NCBI GenBank assembly: GCA_964608765.1
Contig: CAZSPD010000004.1
Coordinates: 9,932-73,931 of the forward strand
Source: MWBV01 sp964608765
Lineage (GTDB): Archaea > Nanobdellota > Nanobdellia > Pacearchaeales > GW2011-AR1
Direction of reading: 5' to 3'
Length of the DNA: 64,000 nucleotides
The translations under genes were made by a program, and so were the position numbers. How positions within the stretch are numbered: position 1 is the first letter of the stretch; the number at the start of each line of letters is the position of its first letter. The notes under the pieces are model-generated. The model did not search any database. It worked only from the letters and a program-made list of their open reading frames with translations, and was not told the DNA's origin. Shown piece by piece: positions 46,043 to 53,641 of the stretch.

Positions 46043-46502
46043 GAAAGATAAAATTCTTCAGTTAGTTGAACCTTCTGAAGAAATGAAATCTTCTTATCTA
46101 ATTAAAGCAGAAAACTGCCTTAAATCTGCCAAAATACTTCATCAGAATCAGATTTATGAAAACTCTACATCAGAAGCCTATTACTCTATGTATAATTCAC
46201 TCTTATCTTTATTATTCAATGCTGGAATTAAATCTGAAAATCATTCTGCTTCTATTCTGCTTTTGGATATATTATTTAAAAAGAAAGAGATGGCAAAAAC
46301 CCTCTTTTGGGCTAAAGGAGAAAGAATAGATAAACAATATTATATAGAAACTCAGCAAATTGTAAAAGTAACAAATGAATCTTGCAATGATATGATATTG
46401 AAAGCAGAGGAATTTTTAATAAAGATGAAATTATTAATATCTGAGATAAGCAACGAGAGTATTAGTTCTGTTAGAAAAGAATTTATAGACTTATTTGGAT
46501 AA
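46011..46502 (+). CDS. HEPN-domain protein of module 3
   Basis: A 163-residue helical protein: LIKAENCLKSAKILHQN, then SEAYYSMYNSLLSLLFNAG and SENHSASILLLDILF, the HEPN layout. RIDKQYY occupies the position of the RNase motif and again lacks the histidine. The N-terminal 24 residues before MKSSY are basic and overlap the nucleotidyltransferase gene, so an internal start at about 46083 is possible. The similarity to the other two HEPN proteins is clear but lower. Confidence 0.78.
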   Translation: MKELTFLRKLRKDKILQLVEPSEEMKSSYLIKAENCLKSAKILHQNQIYENSTSEAYYSMYNSLLSLLFNAGIKSENHSASILLLDILFKKKEMAKTLFWAKGERIDKQYYIETQQIVKVTNESCNDMILKAEEFLIKMKLLISEISNESISSVRKEFIDLFG

Positions 46503-46558
46503 TTTAAGTGTAACTATTGCTCTATTACAATATTTGATTTAGTATGATAACTTCCTTC

Positions 46559-46714
46559 TCACACTTTTTTAAAATACTCTTTAAAATGTTTCATCCAGCA
46601 CTTCTTGTGGAAGATGAAAAACTCCTTTATTTTTTGTCCTCTTTTACCTATTAGCATTACATATTCGTCTTTTGATTCATCGATTCGATTGGAGCATTTT
46701 GAGCAGGTTTTCAT
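46559..46714 (-). CDS. Small Cys-containing (zinc-ribbon-like) protein
   Basis: A 51-residue protein with MKTCSKCSNRIDESKDEYV at the start and FHKKCWMKHFKEYFKKV at the end. CxxC plus a later HxxC suggests one bound zinc. The first ATG of the long frame (46795) is rejected because the preceding residues are hydrophobic nonsense across the divergent promoter; the ATG at 46714 starts the Cys-rich part. The 3' end is duplicated at 45362-45406 on the other side of module 3. Confidence 0.6.
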   Translation of the reverse strand: MKTCSKCSNRIDESKDEYVMLIGKRGQKIKEFFIFHKKCWMKHFKEYFKKV

Positions 46715-46778
46715 TTTGGTTAATATATGTATGTAGGTAACTATATTACTATTTAAATATGTGTATACTGATACATAT

Positions 46779-46991
46779 ATGGCTAGTAAACCCATTAACA
46801 GAATAATGGAGGAAATCTTTGACTTATTAAAAAAAGAAAAAGAATTATCTACAAGGCAATTATCAGTTAATATTGGCTCACAATGGATAACTATTGAAAA
46901 AGCTCTTGAATCTATGAAAAAATTAGAAGTTGTTAAGGAAAGAATTGATAAATTTGATAAAAGAAATACTCGGCTTTGGAGCCTAAAATGA
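46779..46991 (+). CDS. Small winged-helix regulator
   Basis: A 70-residue protein with a winged-helix pattern: IFDLLKKEKELSTRQLSVNI, then SQWITIEKALESMKKLEVV and a short wing. A TATA-like ATTTAAATAT (46751-46760) lies 24 nt before the ATG at 46779, which is preferred over a GTG at 46761. The stop overlaps the ATG of the next gene (ATGA), so it probably regulates the metallopeptidase-like protein with which it is co-translated. Confidence 0.65.
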   Translation: MASKPINRIMEEIFDLLKKEKELSTRQLSVNIGSQWITIEKALESMKKLEVVKERIDKFDKRNTRLWSLK

Positions 46992-47683
46992 AATTTAAGT
47001 TGAGGAGACTTGCTAGGGAGTTTAATTTGAGATTCAGTGAAACATGGTTTAAACTTATTTGGATATCTAAGAGAGAGAATATACTTCTTGAGTATATGTG
47101 GATGTGTCCAGATCCAATTTACATTAAATATGGTAAAACTTCTTATGAAAGAGCTAAGAACATTGAGTGTTTTATTGATTCAGATGAGTTTAAAGAGTGC
47201 TTAGAGAGATTTGGAGGGCAGGTTATTGAGAGGAATACTTTCAAAAAGTATTTTCCTGGATGGATAAATGAAATAGAAAATTTGGAGATTCGGAGAGAGC
47301 TACATACTATTTATAAGAAGATATCGGGTGCAATGGGGATGGGTCCTAGAATTGCTGTCTTGACAAAATCTTCTAAAAAAAGTGAGATAGAGAAAATTAA
47401 GTCATTTGTTTTATTTCATGAATTCATTCATATATTAGTTAATGAAAATAAACTTGATTTTAAAGATTGGAGATACAATGAAGGTTTGGTTACTTATTTA
47501 CAAGAATTTTCTAATAAAAAGATTAATAAGTTGGATGAGGAAGCTAGGAAATCTACTTACAATTTCCAAAAACAGTATTATGTTTATGCTATTAAGTTTA
47601 GAGAATTGCTTAAAGGAGATAATGTTCCAGAAAAAAGAAAACAAAAAATAATCGAACTAAAAAACTCTTTAGGAAGGGGATAA
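46988..47683 (+). CDS. HExxH zinc metallopeptidase-like protein
   Basis: A 231-residue soluble protein. FVLFHEFIHILVNE (about 137-150) is a zinc-metalloprotease HExxH motif, and NEGLVTYLQEF about 22 residues later supplies a plausible third ligand (gluzincin-like). The start is taken at the ATG at 46988, which overlaps the stop of the upstream HTH gene; a TTG 12 nt earlier is less likely. HTH plus metallopeptidase pairs of this kind recall the COG2856/ImmA style of regulated proteolysis in mobile elements, but no direct homology is claimed. Confidence 0.65.
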   Translation: MKFKLRRLAREFNLRFSETWFKLIWISKRENILLEYMWMCPDPIYIKYGKTSYERAKNIECFIDSDEFKECLERFGGQVIERNTFKKYFPGWINEIENLEIRRELHTIYKKISGAMGMGPRIAVLTKSSKKSEIEKIKSFVLFHEFIHILVNENKLDFKDWRYNEGLVTYLQEFSNKKINKLDEEARKSTYNFQKQYYVYAIKFRELLKGDNVPEKRKQKIIELKNSLGRG

Positions 47684-47702
47684 GAAGAGAAAATAAAAAT
47701 CT

Positions 47703-48029
47703 TTAGTTTGATCTAACTATCTTTCTAAGAATATCTCCCAATAATAATCCTATTGAGGCTATTGTTATAGCAGGAAATATAATTAAGATGAGATAGATAA
47801 CAGTTATAGCAACTACCACCTGACTTGATGTAAATAGCAACATAAATTCTTCTTTGAAAAGGTAAATTACTACTAGTCCAAGAATACCTAAAATTAAGAT
47901 AATCCATTCAAGCATATCTCTTACTTTTTCTAATTTTTTTCTCTTTTCAGATTCTTTTATAAGGAAATACCCAACTACAATAAAAGATATTAAAATCGTT
48001 AATATAACTACCCACATTAAATTAACCAT
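47703..48029 (-). CDS. Small membrane protein with three helices
   Basis: A 108-residue protein with three hydrophobic segments (about 3-23, 38-60 and 70-98). No domain recognised. The start is leaderless behind a CGTAAATAGTTG box at 48048-48059, the same box as before the genes at 48493 and 49667. These form a small set of co-regulated membrane proteins. Confidence 0.5.
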   Translation of the reverse strand: MVNLMWVVILTILISFIVVGYFLIKESEKRKKLEKVRDMLEWIILILGILGLVVIYLFKEEFMLLFTSSQVVVAITVIYLILIIFPAITIASIGLLLGDILRKIVRSN

Positions 48030-48047
48030 AATAATTACAACATCTTC

Positions 48048-48059
48048 AACTATTTACGC
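48048..48059 (-). promoter_or_regulatory. CGTAAATAGTTG promoter box, copy 1
   Basis: On the minus strand CGTAAATAGTTG is centred about 25 nt before the ATG at 48029. Near-identical boxes are at 48511-48522 and 49682-49693. Confidence 0.55.
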
Positions 48060-48079
48060 TTTTCTGTACACTCTATTCT

Positions 48080-48493
48080 TTAATTATTCTTTTGTGCATC
48101 TTTCTTCAATTTAAAAAGAAATAGGCTTCCAAGAATAAATCCTAAAATATCTCCAAAAATAAACTTTATCCACTCTGTACTTTGAATACCTTCTTTTACA
48201 CAATAGTAAGAAGCATCAGAAATAATAAAGGCAATCAAAGAAAGGAAATATGGAAAATTCCAACTTTTATTATCTCTTTTTCTTCCAAGAATAGATTCTA
48301 CTCCAAAACTAAATATAAGTAATAATGTAGGAAGGCCAAATCCCCAAAAGAAATGTTCTAGGAAATTCCTTCCAAAGAAATCATATAATATTACCTCCTT
48401 ATTAGAGAAGTTCATAAGGAATCTATTCATAGATAGGAAAATAACACCGATAAGAACAATTAAGAAAATCATCTTGTATTCTTTTTTTATCAT
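48080..48493 (-). CDS. Small membrane protein with four helices
   Basis: A 137-residue integral membrane protein starting MIKKEYKMIFLIVLIGVIF, with about four hydrophobic helices. A TTG-initiated extension of seven residues is in frame, but the shared promoter box at 48511-48522 lies about 25 nt upstream of the ATG at 48493, so this start is chosen. It is not a family I recognise. The gap to the next gene is 50 nt. Confidence 0.5.
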   Translation of the reverse strand: MIKKEYKMIFLIVLIGVIFLSMNRFLMNFSNKEVILYDFFGRNFLEHFFWGFGLPTLLLIFSFGVESILGRKRDNKSWNFPYFLSLIAFIISDASYYCVKEGIQSTEWIKFIFGDILGFILGSLFLFKLKKDAQKNN

Positions 48494-48510
48494 GGCTCTT
48501 CTTAATCCTT

Positions 48511-48522
48511 TCAACTATTTAC
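48511..48522 (-). promoter_or_regulatory. Promoter box, copy 2
   Basis: On the minus strand TGTAAATAGTTGA lies here, centred about 24 nt before the ATG at 48493. It differs from copy 1 at one position. Confidence 0.5.
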
Positions 48523-48528
48523 ATATTT

Positions 48529-48825
48529 TTATTTTGAATTTAAGACCATTAAAACAGATAGTGTAAGCAATATGAACACTACCCAAAGAAAATTTATAAT
48601 TGATTTTTTGACTTCACCCCTATTTCTCAGTTTAATATATACCCCCAATGTGAATATAAGATAACCTAAACAAGCTGTTAAAAATATTGAGTTAAATATT
48701 GTTTCTCCAAGTGAATTTAGAAATTTAATTATTGCATAAGAAAATAAAATCCCCCCTATTATCTCAAATAATCTTCCAAAAGAATATGTATCCTCTTTAT
48801 TCCCCGGATAAATTCTTTTATTCAT
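48529..48825 (-). CDS. Small membrane protein with three helices
   Basis: A 98-residue protein with hydrophobic segments at about 22-37, 44-63 and 78-95 and basic loops. No family recognised. It is the third of four consecutive minus-strand membrane-protein genes at 47.7-49.7 kb. It lacks an obvious copy of the shared promoter box, so its regulation may differ. Confidence 0.45.
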   Translation of the reverse strand: MNKRIYPGNKEDTYSFGRLFEIIGGILFSYAIIKFLNSLGETIFNSIFLTACLGYLIFTLGVYIKLRNRGEVKKSIINFLWVVFILLTLSVLMVLNSK

Positions 48826-48891
48826 AAAAAATAAAGACTTTTATTATTTATAATATTATGTGGGATGAATAGCATATTACTTATTTTTCAT

Positions 48892-49667
48892 TTATTTTAG
48901 GAGGTTTCCACTTAATGAAAAAAGAACAAACGTAACAAGTACTATGATTAAAATGATAGACGCGGCCAATACTAACCTTTCTTTTTTCGATTCTTTCTCT
49001 GGAATAATAGAGATTAGGTTTAGCAGAGACACGATTAGAGTAAGGATGGCAACCCATAACATAATATTTGAGGAAATGCTCATTTTTCTTGTAGAGCTTT
49101 CTATGGATCCCAACATGGTTGCCGATCCTTTTATTTGATTAGATTGTTCTTTAAATAGGCTATATTGCCATTGTGGCATAGCGGAGAAGTAATATCTGAA
49201 GCAATTTCCATGGTAATAATACCCGGATGGGCTATAGAATTTGATAAAATTTGTTTCGTAGTTAGAAGAACATATTTCTAGCTTGTAATCTGATGTGGTT
49301 TCAAAGTTCCAGACATAGAAATCCTTTTTTTCAGTGATATTTTTATAGGGATAAAATTCATAATAAGAGTAAGGTTGAATTTCAACAAATTTCGTTAATG
49401 TAGGATAATCTATTCCTGGATGATTTAAATTCGTTACAACAATGCTTATATTCCCTTTATACATTTCAGAATCGTTATTATAAATAGTTATATTGTAAAT
49501 GAAAATATCCCCTACTACATTATATTCTGAGCTTATTGGGCCTTTAGAAATTATCTCAATGTCTAAGATAAGAGTGGATACTTTTGCAGAAACACTGCAA
49601 ATTAGTATTATTACAAATAACAATGCGATAAATAAAGTTGCTCTTTTTTTTTCAGATTAAACATCAT
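48892..49667 (-). CDS. Exported membrane protein with frameshifted signal peptide (A9 tract)
   Basis: The main frame (to 49623) encodes an extracellular beta-rich domain with NxS/T sites, a helix (about 187-210) and a second helix near the C-terminus. It lacks an ATG start, only a TTG. One base more in the A9 tract at 49644-49652 would join it to the ATG at 49664 or 49667 and give a complete signal peptide, FNLKKKRATLFIALLFV and CSVSA. The promoter box at 49682-49693 is placed for that ATG. So the true gene probably starts there, with either a sequencing error or slippage. Function unknown. Confidence 0.55.
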
Positions 49668-49681
49668 AATCACAATATCTC

Positions 49682-49693
49682 TAACTATTTACG
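49682..49693 (-). promoter_or_regulatory. Promoter box, copy 3
   Basis: On the minus strand CGTAAATAGTTA lies about 20 nt before the ATG pair at 49664/49667. It matches copy 1 in 11 of 12 positions and supports the frameshift-corrected start. Confidence 0.55.
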
Positions 49694-49820
49694 TCTTTCT
49701 GTTCCGCTTTCTCTTCAACTTATGTAGAGTATAATTATTTTTTCCACCGATATCTATTTTTTAAAAATATACAATATTATTTAAATAGAAATACCTTCTC
49801 AACAGGAAGTAGATACTAAA

Positions 49821-50183
49821 ATGACTTTAGAAAATTTATATCCAAAAGAATGGGATGAGATTACAAATAAAAAAATCCCGAAAGAAGAAATAAATATTTA
49901 TTTCTTAAAATTTGTAGCAAAGCTAGTAAAAGAAGAAAAAAGAAACAAAAAAACAGATACGAGTGTTGGAGATGGTTGGAGTATGGTTATTAATATGAAT
50001 AAAAACTATTATAAATTAGCTCCAGAAATTTATGGTTTCCTTTTTAGATTAGGAGACTACGATATGCAAGACAATCTAGGACACGGAACTAGTGAATATG
50101 GTGATATGCTTTACACTTTGCAAGAAGTTGAACCTGAGTTAATAAAAATTGCAGGCAAATTTGGATTAAATTTAGATTTGTAA
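49821..50183 (+). CDS. Hypothetical soluble protein
   Basis: A 120-residue soluble protein (MTLENLYPKEWDEI start, acidic-amphipathic, GHGTSEYGDMLYTLQ near residue 88). No family recognised. It starts behind a TATA-like TATTTAAATAG (about 49780-49790) and is closed by a strong hairpin-plus-T terminator, so it is a monocistronic unit between the membrane-protein set and the displaced archaeosortase end. Confidence 0.5.
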   Translation: MTLENLYPKEWDEITNKKIPKEEINIYFLKFVAKLVKEEKRNKKTDTSVGDGWSMVINMNKNYYKLAPEIYGFLFRLGDYDMQDNLGHGTSEYGDMLYTLQEVEPELIKIAGKFGLNLDL

Positions 50184-50190
50184 TTTTACT

Positions 50191-50220
50191 GGCTTCTGGA
50201 TAATACTGGAAGCCTTTTTT
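50191..50220 (+). terminator. Hairpin terminator with T tract
   Basis: GGCTTC (50191-50196) and GAAGCC (50209-50214) form a six-base-pair stem, followed by TTTTTT. It lies 7 nt after the stop of the gene at 49821-50183. The form is unusual for archaea, which mostly use T tracts alone. Confidence 0.65.
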
Positions 50221-50231
50221 ATTTTACTTCT

Positions 50232-50386
50232 TTACTTCTTCATCCGCTTATACAGTAATCCCCAGAACAATACAAAATATATAAGGAAGAACAACATTCC
50301 TGAATAACTATGGTAAAGCCCAAGTGCTATATTGGGGGAGATGTATGCTCCTACAAGCATTAGTGTGAAAACTCTTAGTATATTAA
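50232..50386 (-). pseudogene. Displaced 3' end of the archaeosortase gene
   Basis: The 103 bp at 50284-50386 match 51945-52047 with one difference, and the next 52 bp encode a diverged but homologous C-terminus (FLIYFVLFWGLLYKRMKK then TAA). It corresponds to residues about 264-315 of the archaeosortase at 51887-52834, including the Arg and His positions, and stops abruptly at the upstream edge. The DUF4143 ATPase gene lies between this fragment and the full gene. Confidence 0.9.
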
Positions 50387-50476
50387 TTACTTTTTCTAAG
50401 AAATTTACTTAGATAACAGAATTCTACTTCTTCATTAAAACTTCAATCTTTTTTCAAGAATATATAAACAAGTATT

Positions 50477-50526
50477 TAACTAAAGTTAAACTATAATTAA
50501 ACTTTAGTATAACTAAAGTTAAACTA
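50477..50526 (+). promoter_or_regulatory. Repeated TAACTAAAGTTAAACTA operators before the DUF4143 gene
   Basis: The 17-mer TAACTAAAGTTAAACTA occurs at 50477-50493 and 50510-50526, with an inverted, slightly altered copy between. A TATA-like TTTATAAATA (about 50546-50555) follows, 25 nt before the ATG at 50575. The sites are placed for control of the ATPase gene. Confidence 0.6.
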
Positions 50527-50574
50527 CACATTAATAATAGTAAGGTTTATAAATAAGCTCTATCTTTATTAAGT

Positions 50575-51768
50575 ATGAATGTAGCGACAAAATATACTGA
50601 GAGAAATATAAAAGAAAGATTTGATAAGTTAATTAAGCCCTATCAGGTCATTGCAATAGTTGGGGCAAGACAAGCTGGCAAAACAACATTCCTAAAAGAA
50701 CAAGCAAAGAGATTCAAGAGTAATTATCTTCTATTTGATGATCCGGATATAAGGGAATTATTTGATGAAGATATTAAAAAATTTGAAATTCAAAATATAG
50801 AAGGGAATGAACTTTCTGTATTGGATGAAGTTCAGTATTGTAAAGATGCAGGAAGGAAACTGAAATATCTTGCAGATAATAGCAGAAAGTTATGGGTAAC
50901 CTCTTCTTCTGAAATTTTGCTAAGTAAAGAGGTATTATCTTATCTTGTGGGAAGGGTTTCAATAATAAAACTTTACCCATTTTCAATAGAAGAATTTCTC
51001 GATTTAAAAAACTTAAAAGAATTTTCTAAAATTACATTAAAAAGAGCATTATGGGAGCATATGACATTTGGAGGATACCCTAAAATAAATCTCACAGGAG
51101 ATATAGAATTGAAAAAAACTATGCTTAAAGATTTATATGAAACAATGATTCTCAAGGATATTGCAAGAACTTTTTCAATAGATGATTTATCCTCTTTAGA
51201 AAAATGTTTAAGGTATCTAGCAATTAATACAGGAAATTTGATTTCCTACGATTCACTTTCTAAAGATGTGAAGATTTCATTTCAGACTCTGAAAAAATAT
51301 TTAGAATCAATGGAAAAAAGTTATCTATTATATTCAGTTCAGCCATTTTTTAAAAATAAGCTTAAGGAGATAATTAAACAGCCTAAAATCTATTTTATTG
51401 ATACTGGATTGAGAAATTTTATAGCAAAATCTTTTAATGATGAACCAGAGGGTAATTTGTTTGAAAATTATATATTCACAGAACTATTGAAAATGGGCTT
51501 CTCGCCAAAGTATTGGAGAACAAAGACAAAGATGGAAATTGACTTTGTAATAGAAAAAGAATCAAATATAATACCTATAGAGGTTAAAATCAATGCAAAA
51601 TCAGAGAAAGTTGAGAGGAATATTAGAGCATTTATAGAGGAATATAAACCAAAAACTGCAATTATTGTTTCTTATGAAGGAGAGAAATCAGAGATAGAAG
51701 TCGATGGTTGCAAAGTTGTATTTACAGATTTAATTGGTATGAAAAAAATTTTATCTAAATTCACCTAA
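50575..51768 (+). CDS. AAA ATPase with DUF4143 domain
   Basis: A 397-residue cytoplasmic P-loop ATPase. GARQAGKTTF (about 26-35) is Walker A, LSVLDEVQY (about 80-88) Walker B, and VTSSSEILL with LVGRV resembles the sensor region. The C-terminal DUF4143 half contains a nuclease-like core (EIDFVIEKESNIIPIEVKIN, about 324-343) of PD-(D/E)xK type. Such proteins are widespread and often multicopy in archaea and bacteria; the function is unclear, possibly toxin- or defence-related. It carries its own promoter and operators and sits between two copies of the archaeosortase 3' end. Confidence 0.88.
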   Translation: MNVATKYTERNIKERFDKLIKPYQVIAIVGARQAGKTTFLKEQAKRFKSNYLLFDDPDIRELFDEDIKKFEIQNIEGNELSVLDEVQYCKDAGRKLKYLADNSRKLWVTSSSEILLSKEVLSYLVGRVSIIKLYPFSIEEFLDLKNLKEFSKITLKRALWEHMTFGGYPKINLTGDIELKKTMLKDLYETMILKDIARTFSIDDLSSLEKCLRYLAINTGNLISYDSLSKDVKISFQTLKKYLESMEKSYLLYSVQPFFKNKLKEIIKQPKIYFIDTGLRNFIAKSFNDEPEGNLFENYIFTELLKMGFSPKYWRTKTKMEIDFVIEKESNIIPIEVKINAKSEKVERNIRAFIEEYKPKTAIIVSYEGEKSEIEVDGCKVVFTDLIGMKKILSKFT

Positions 51769-51797
51769 AATTTGATTTCAATTAGATAACTATTATC

Positions 51798-51908
51798 GTT
51801 TCATCCACTAAACTTCATCCTTGAAGTTTTGGTACTCAGTGTTTCATCCACTAAACTTCATCCTTGAAGTTTTGGTACTCAGTGTTTCATCCATTAAACT
51901 TCATCCAT
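51798..51908. repeat. 43-bp tandem repeat with hairpin, joined to the archaeosortase 3' end
   Basis: Two identical 43-bp units (51798-51840 and 51841-51883) begin GTTTCATCCACTAAACTTCA and include ACTTCA-TCCT-TGAAGT, an inverted repeat. A third partial copy from 51884 runs into the archaeosortase coding end. They lie exactly at the right-hand boundary of the DUF4143 module. Confidence 0.85.
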
Positions 51909-52834
51909 TTGTAGAGTAGACCCCAGAAGAGGATGAAGTATATTAGGAAGAACAACATTCCTGAATAACTATGGTAAAGCCCAAGTGCTATATTAGGGGA
52001 GATGTATGCTCCTACAAGCATTAGTGTGAAAACTCTTAGTATATTAAATGCAAATGCTCCTAGAATTGCAGGTATGAACAATATAGCTGCTTTCTTTTTG
52101 TTTATTTTATTCCAGTCTAAAAATACTATGAAAAGATATAATGCAGTGAAGATAAATATACTGTATATTCCACTGCAAGCTTCTGCAATTATAACAGAGA
52201 ATCCATTAACAGTTATTCCATCTGTTCCAAAGATTATAACATCTACCCCAATTATTTTTAATAAGAAAGTAGTTGATTTCATAACACCTAAACTTAGATA
52301 AGTCCATAAACTCCAGACAAGATTCATGAATGAGTAAGTTATTATTGCAAATATTAAAAAGTAGAATAATTCTTTCTTAAATTTTTTAATAAAGTTATTT
52401 GTGAGATTTATTCCAAATACTCCCCATGCAAGGCAGAAAAATACAGAGAGTGCAAGAAGGTGAAACCAGATTATATTGAAGAGTGTTGGGTTGAGAGTAT
52501 TTATGTTGTTGCTTACTAAATAAAAAGCACCTAATAGAACACATGAGATTCCAATTAGTAAATAGTCTTTTTTCTCTCTTTTGAATTTTCCTAATTCACT
52601 TATTCTTTTTCTATAAAGAAGAATAAACCCTACTATTGAGAAAAGAATTATGTATCCTGCTCTTCCGTAAATTTCAATTTTCCATTTAGTTAACAAATTA
52701 TTAGAAAATACACTTATACCTACAATAAAAGAAAATACGATAAATAAAATAATAAAGATACCTGTTTTCCATAAGAACTGCTTAAGTCCTGGATTTAACT
52801 TAGGTTTGGCTTGGGTTTTTCCCTTAGTTTTCAT
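51887..52834 (-). CDS. Archaeosortase/exosortase family transpeptidase
   Basis: A 315-residue polytopic membrane protein that would cut C-terminal sorting tails from exported proteins and attach them to a lipid. After a basic start, about eight hydrophobic helices follow. The family's catalytic triad is visible: AEACSGIYS with Cys220, NILRVFT with Arg267 and LYHSYSG with His288. Candidate substrates with VPEFG tails lie 8-12 kb away (60496-63867). The last 20 or so codons differ from those in the displaced duplicate at 50232-50283, so the end may have been replaced. Confidence 0.9.
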   Translation of the reverse strand: MKTKGKTQAKPKLNPGLKQFLWKTGIFIILFIVFSFIVGISVFSNNLLTKWKIEIYGRAGYIILFSIVGFILLYRKRISELGKFKREKKDYLLIGISCVLLGAFYLVSNNINTLNPTLFNIIWFHLLALSVFFCLAWGVFGINLTNNFIKKFKKELFYFLIFAIITYSFMNLVWSLWTYLSLGVMKSTTFLLKIIGVDVIIFGTDGITVNGFSVIIAEACSGIYSIFIFTALYLFIVFLDWNKINKKKAAILFIPAILGAFAFNILRVFTLMLVGAYISPNIALGLYHSYSGMLFFLIYFILFWGLLYKWMKFNG

Positions 52835-52895
52835 GTATTTTTAGTGGAGATTATTGTTTATATTATTTGCCTGTGTGGTTAATATTGCTTACTTT

Positions 52896-53168
52896 TCACT
52901 TATACCCTTCAGGTTTTATTAGTCCATTGTTTTTCAGTGCTTTTTGAACATGCTTTGTGTTCCATCCATTAATTTCAAGCTTTGTTCTAATCTGTGTGTA
53001 ATTCATTCCTGATTCTTTTGCATTTTTTACCCATTCATTTAATCTAGGCATTATTAGTTCTTCTTTTTCTTTGTTTTTCTTGGATTTGTGTACAAGAAAG
53101 ATAATTAATCCTATTGAGATTATTCCTAATACTAATAATGAAATTATAATTAACAATCTATTTGCCAT
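52896..53168 (-). CDS. Small membrane protein with W-A-G-L-W cytoplasmic motif
   Basis: A 90-residue protein with one N-terminal helix (about 5-27), a charged linker and a helical domain, LNEWVKNAKESGMNYTQIRT followed by LEINGWNTKHVQKALK. This domain resembles the C-terminus of the GH-A-type protein at 39356 and the N-terminus of the protein at 54792. It is 61 nt upstream of the archaeosortase gene on the same strand and so probably co-transcribed, but its function is unknown. Confidence 0.6.
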   Translation of the reverse strand: MANRLLIIISLLVLGIISIGLIIFLVHKSKKNKEKEELIMPRLNEWVKNAKESGMNYTQIRTKLEINGWNTKHVQKALKNNGLIKPEGYK

Positions 53169-53285
53169 TGATTTATTAAAGAGGGGTAATATTTATACTT
53201 TTTTTGTTGTAGTTGTATCTTATTAGTGGTGATATATATAAATCTTTATAAAGAAATAGTGTTTTATTTATTTGATTAAAATTTT

Positions 53286-53588
53286 ATGAATATTTTTTTA
53301 TTAAACATGAAAGAGGAAACAGCAACGGCAAATACAGTTTACTATGATAAGGAAGGTATGTGGATATTTGATAGTATGTTAGATATGCACTATAAACTTA
53401 ATTTAATGGATGATCACTCTAGAGATACTTATGAAAAAAATATGAATCTAGGAAGTTATGCTGTTAAAGATAATTATCCTAAAGATAATTACCTTAAAAA
53501 TAATTCTGCTAAAGATAATACTAGCAAGTTAACTAAAATCCTTGAAAAAGAACATGAAAGTAAAAGGAAAAATAAGAGAAAAAATTAA
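53286..53588 (+). CDS. Hypothetical protein with short Lys-Asp-Asn repeats
   Basis: A 100-residue soluble protein. The C-terminal half is low-complexity, with 18-bp imperfect repeats encoding KDNYPKDNYLKNNSAKDN, followed by a basic end (KRKNKRKN). No domain is recognised. It starts behind TATA-like AT-rich DNA and precedes the Cys-rich repeat protein by 53 nt. Confidence 0.45.
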   Translation: MNIFLLNMKEETATANTVYYDKEGMWIFDSMLDMHYKLNLMDDHSRDTYEKNMNLGSYAVKDNYPKDNYLKNNSAKDNTSKLTKILEKEHESKRKNKRKN

Positions 53589-53641
53589 TTACTTTTGTTT
53601 GTTGTAGAAATATTTATATATTATATTAATTTTAAAATTAA

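Noticed and set aside
46715..46795. N-terminal extension of the small Cys protein from an ATG at 46795
   Set aside because: It would cross the divergent promoter and adds a hydrophobic stretch unlike the compact zinc-ribbon-like protein.
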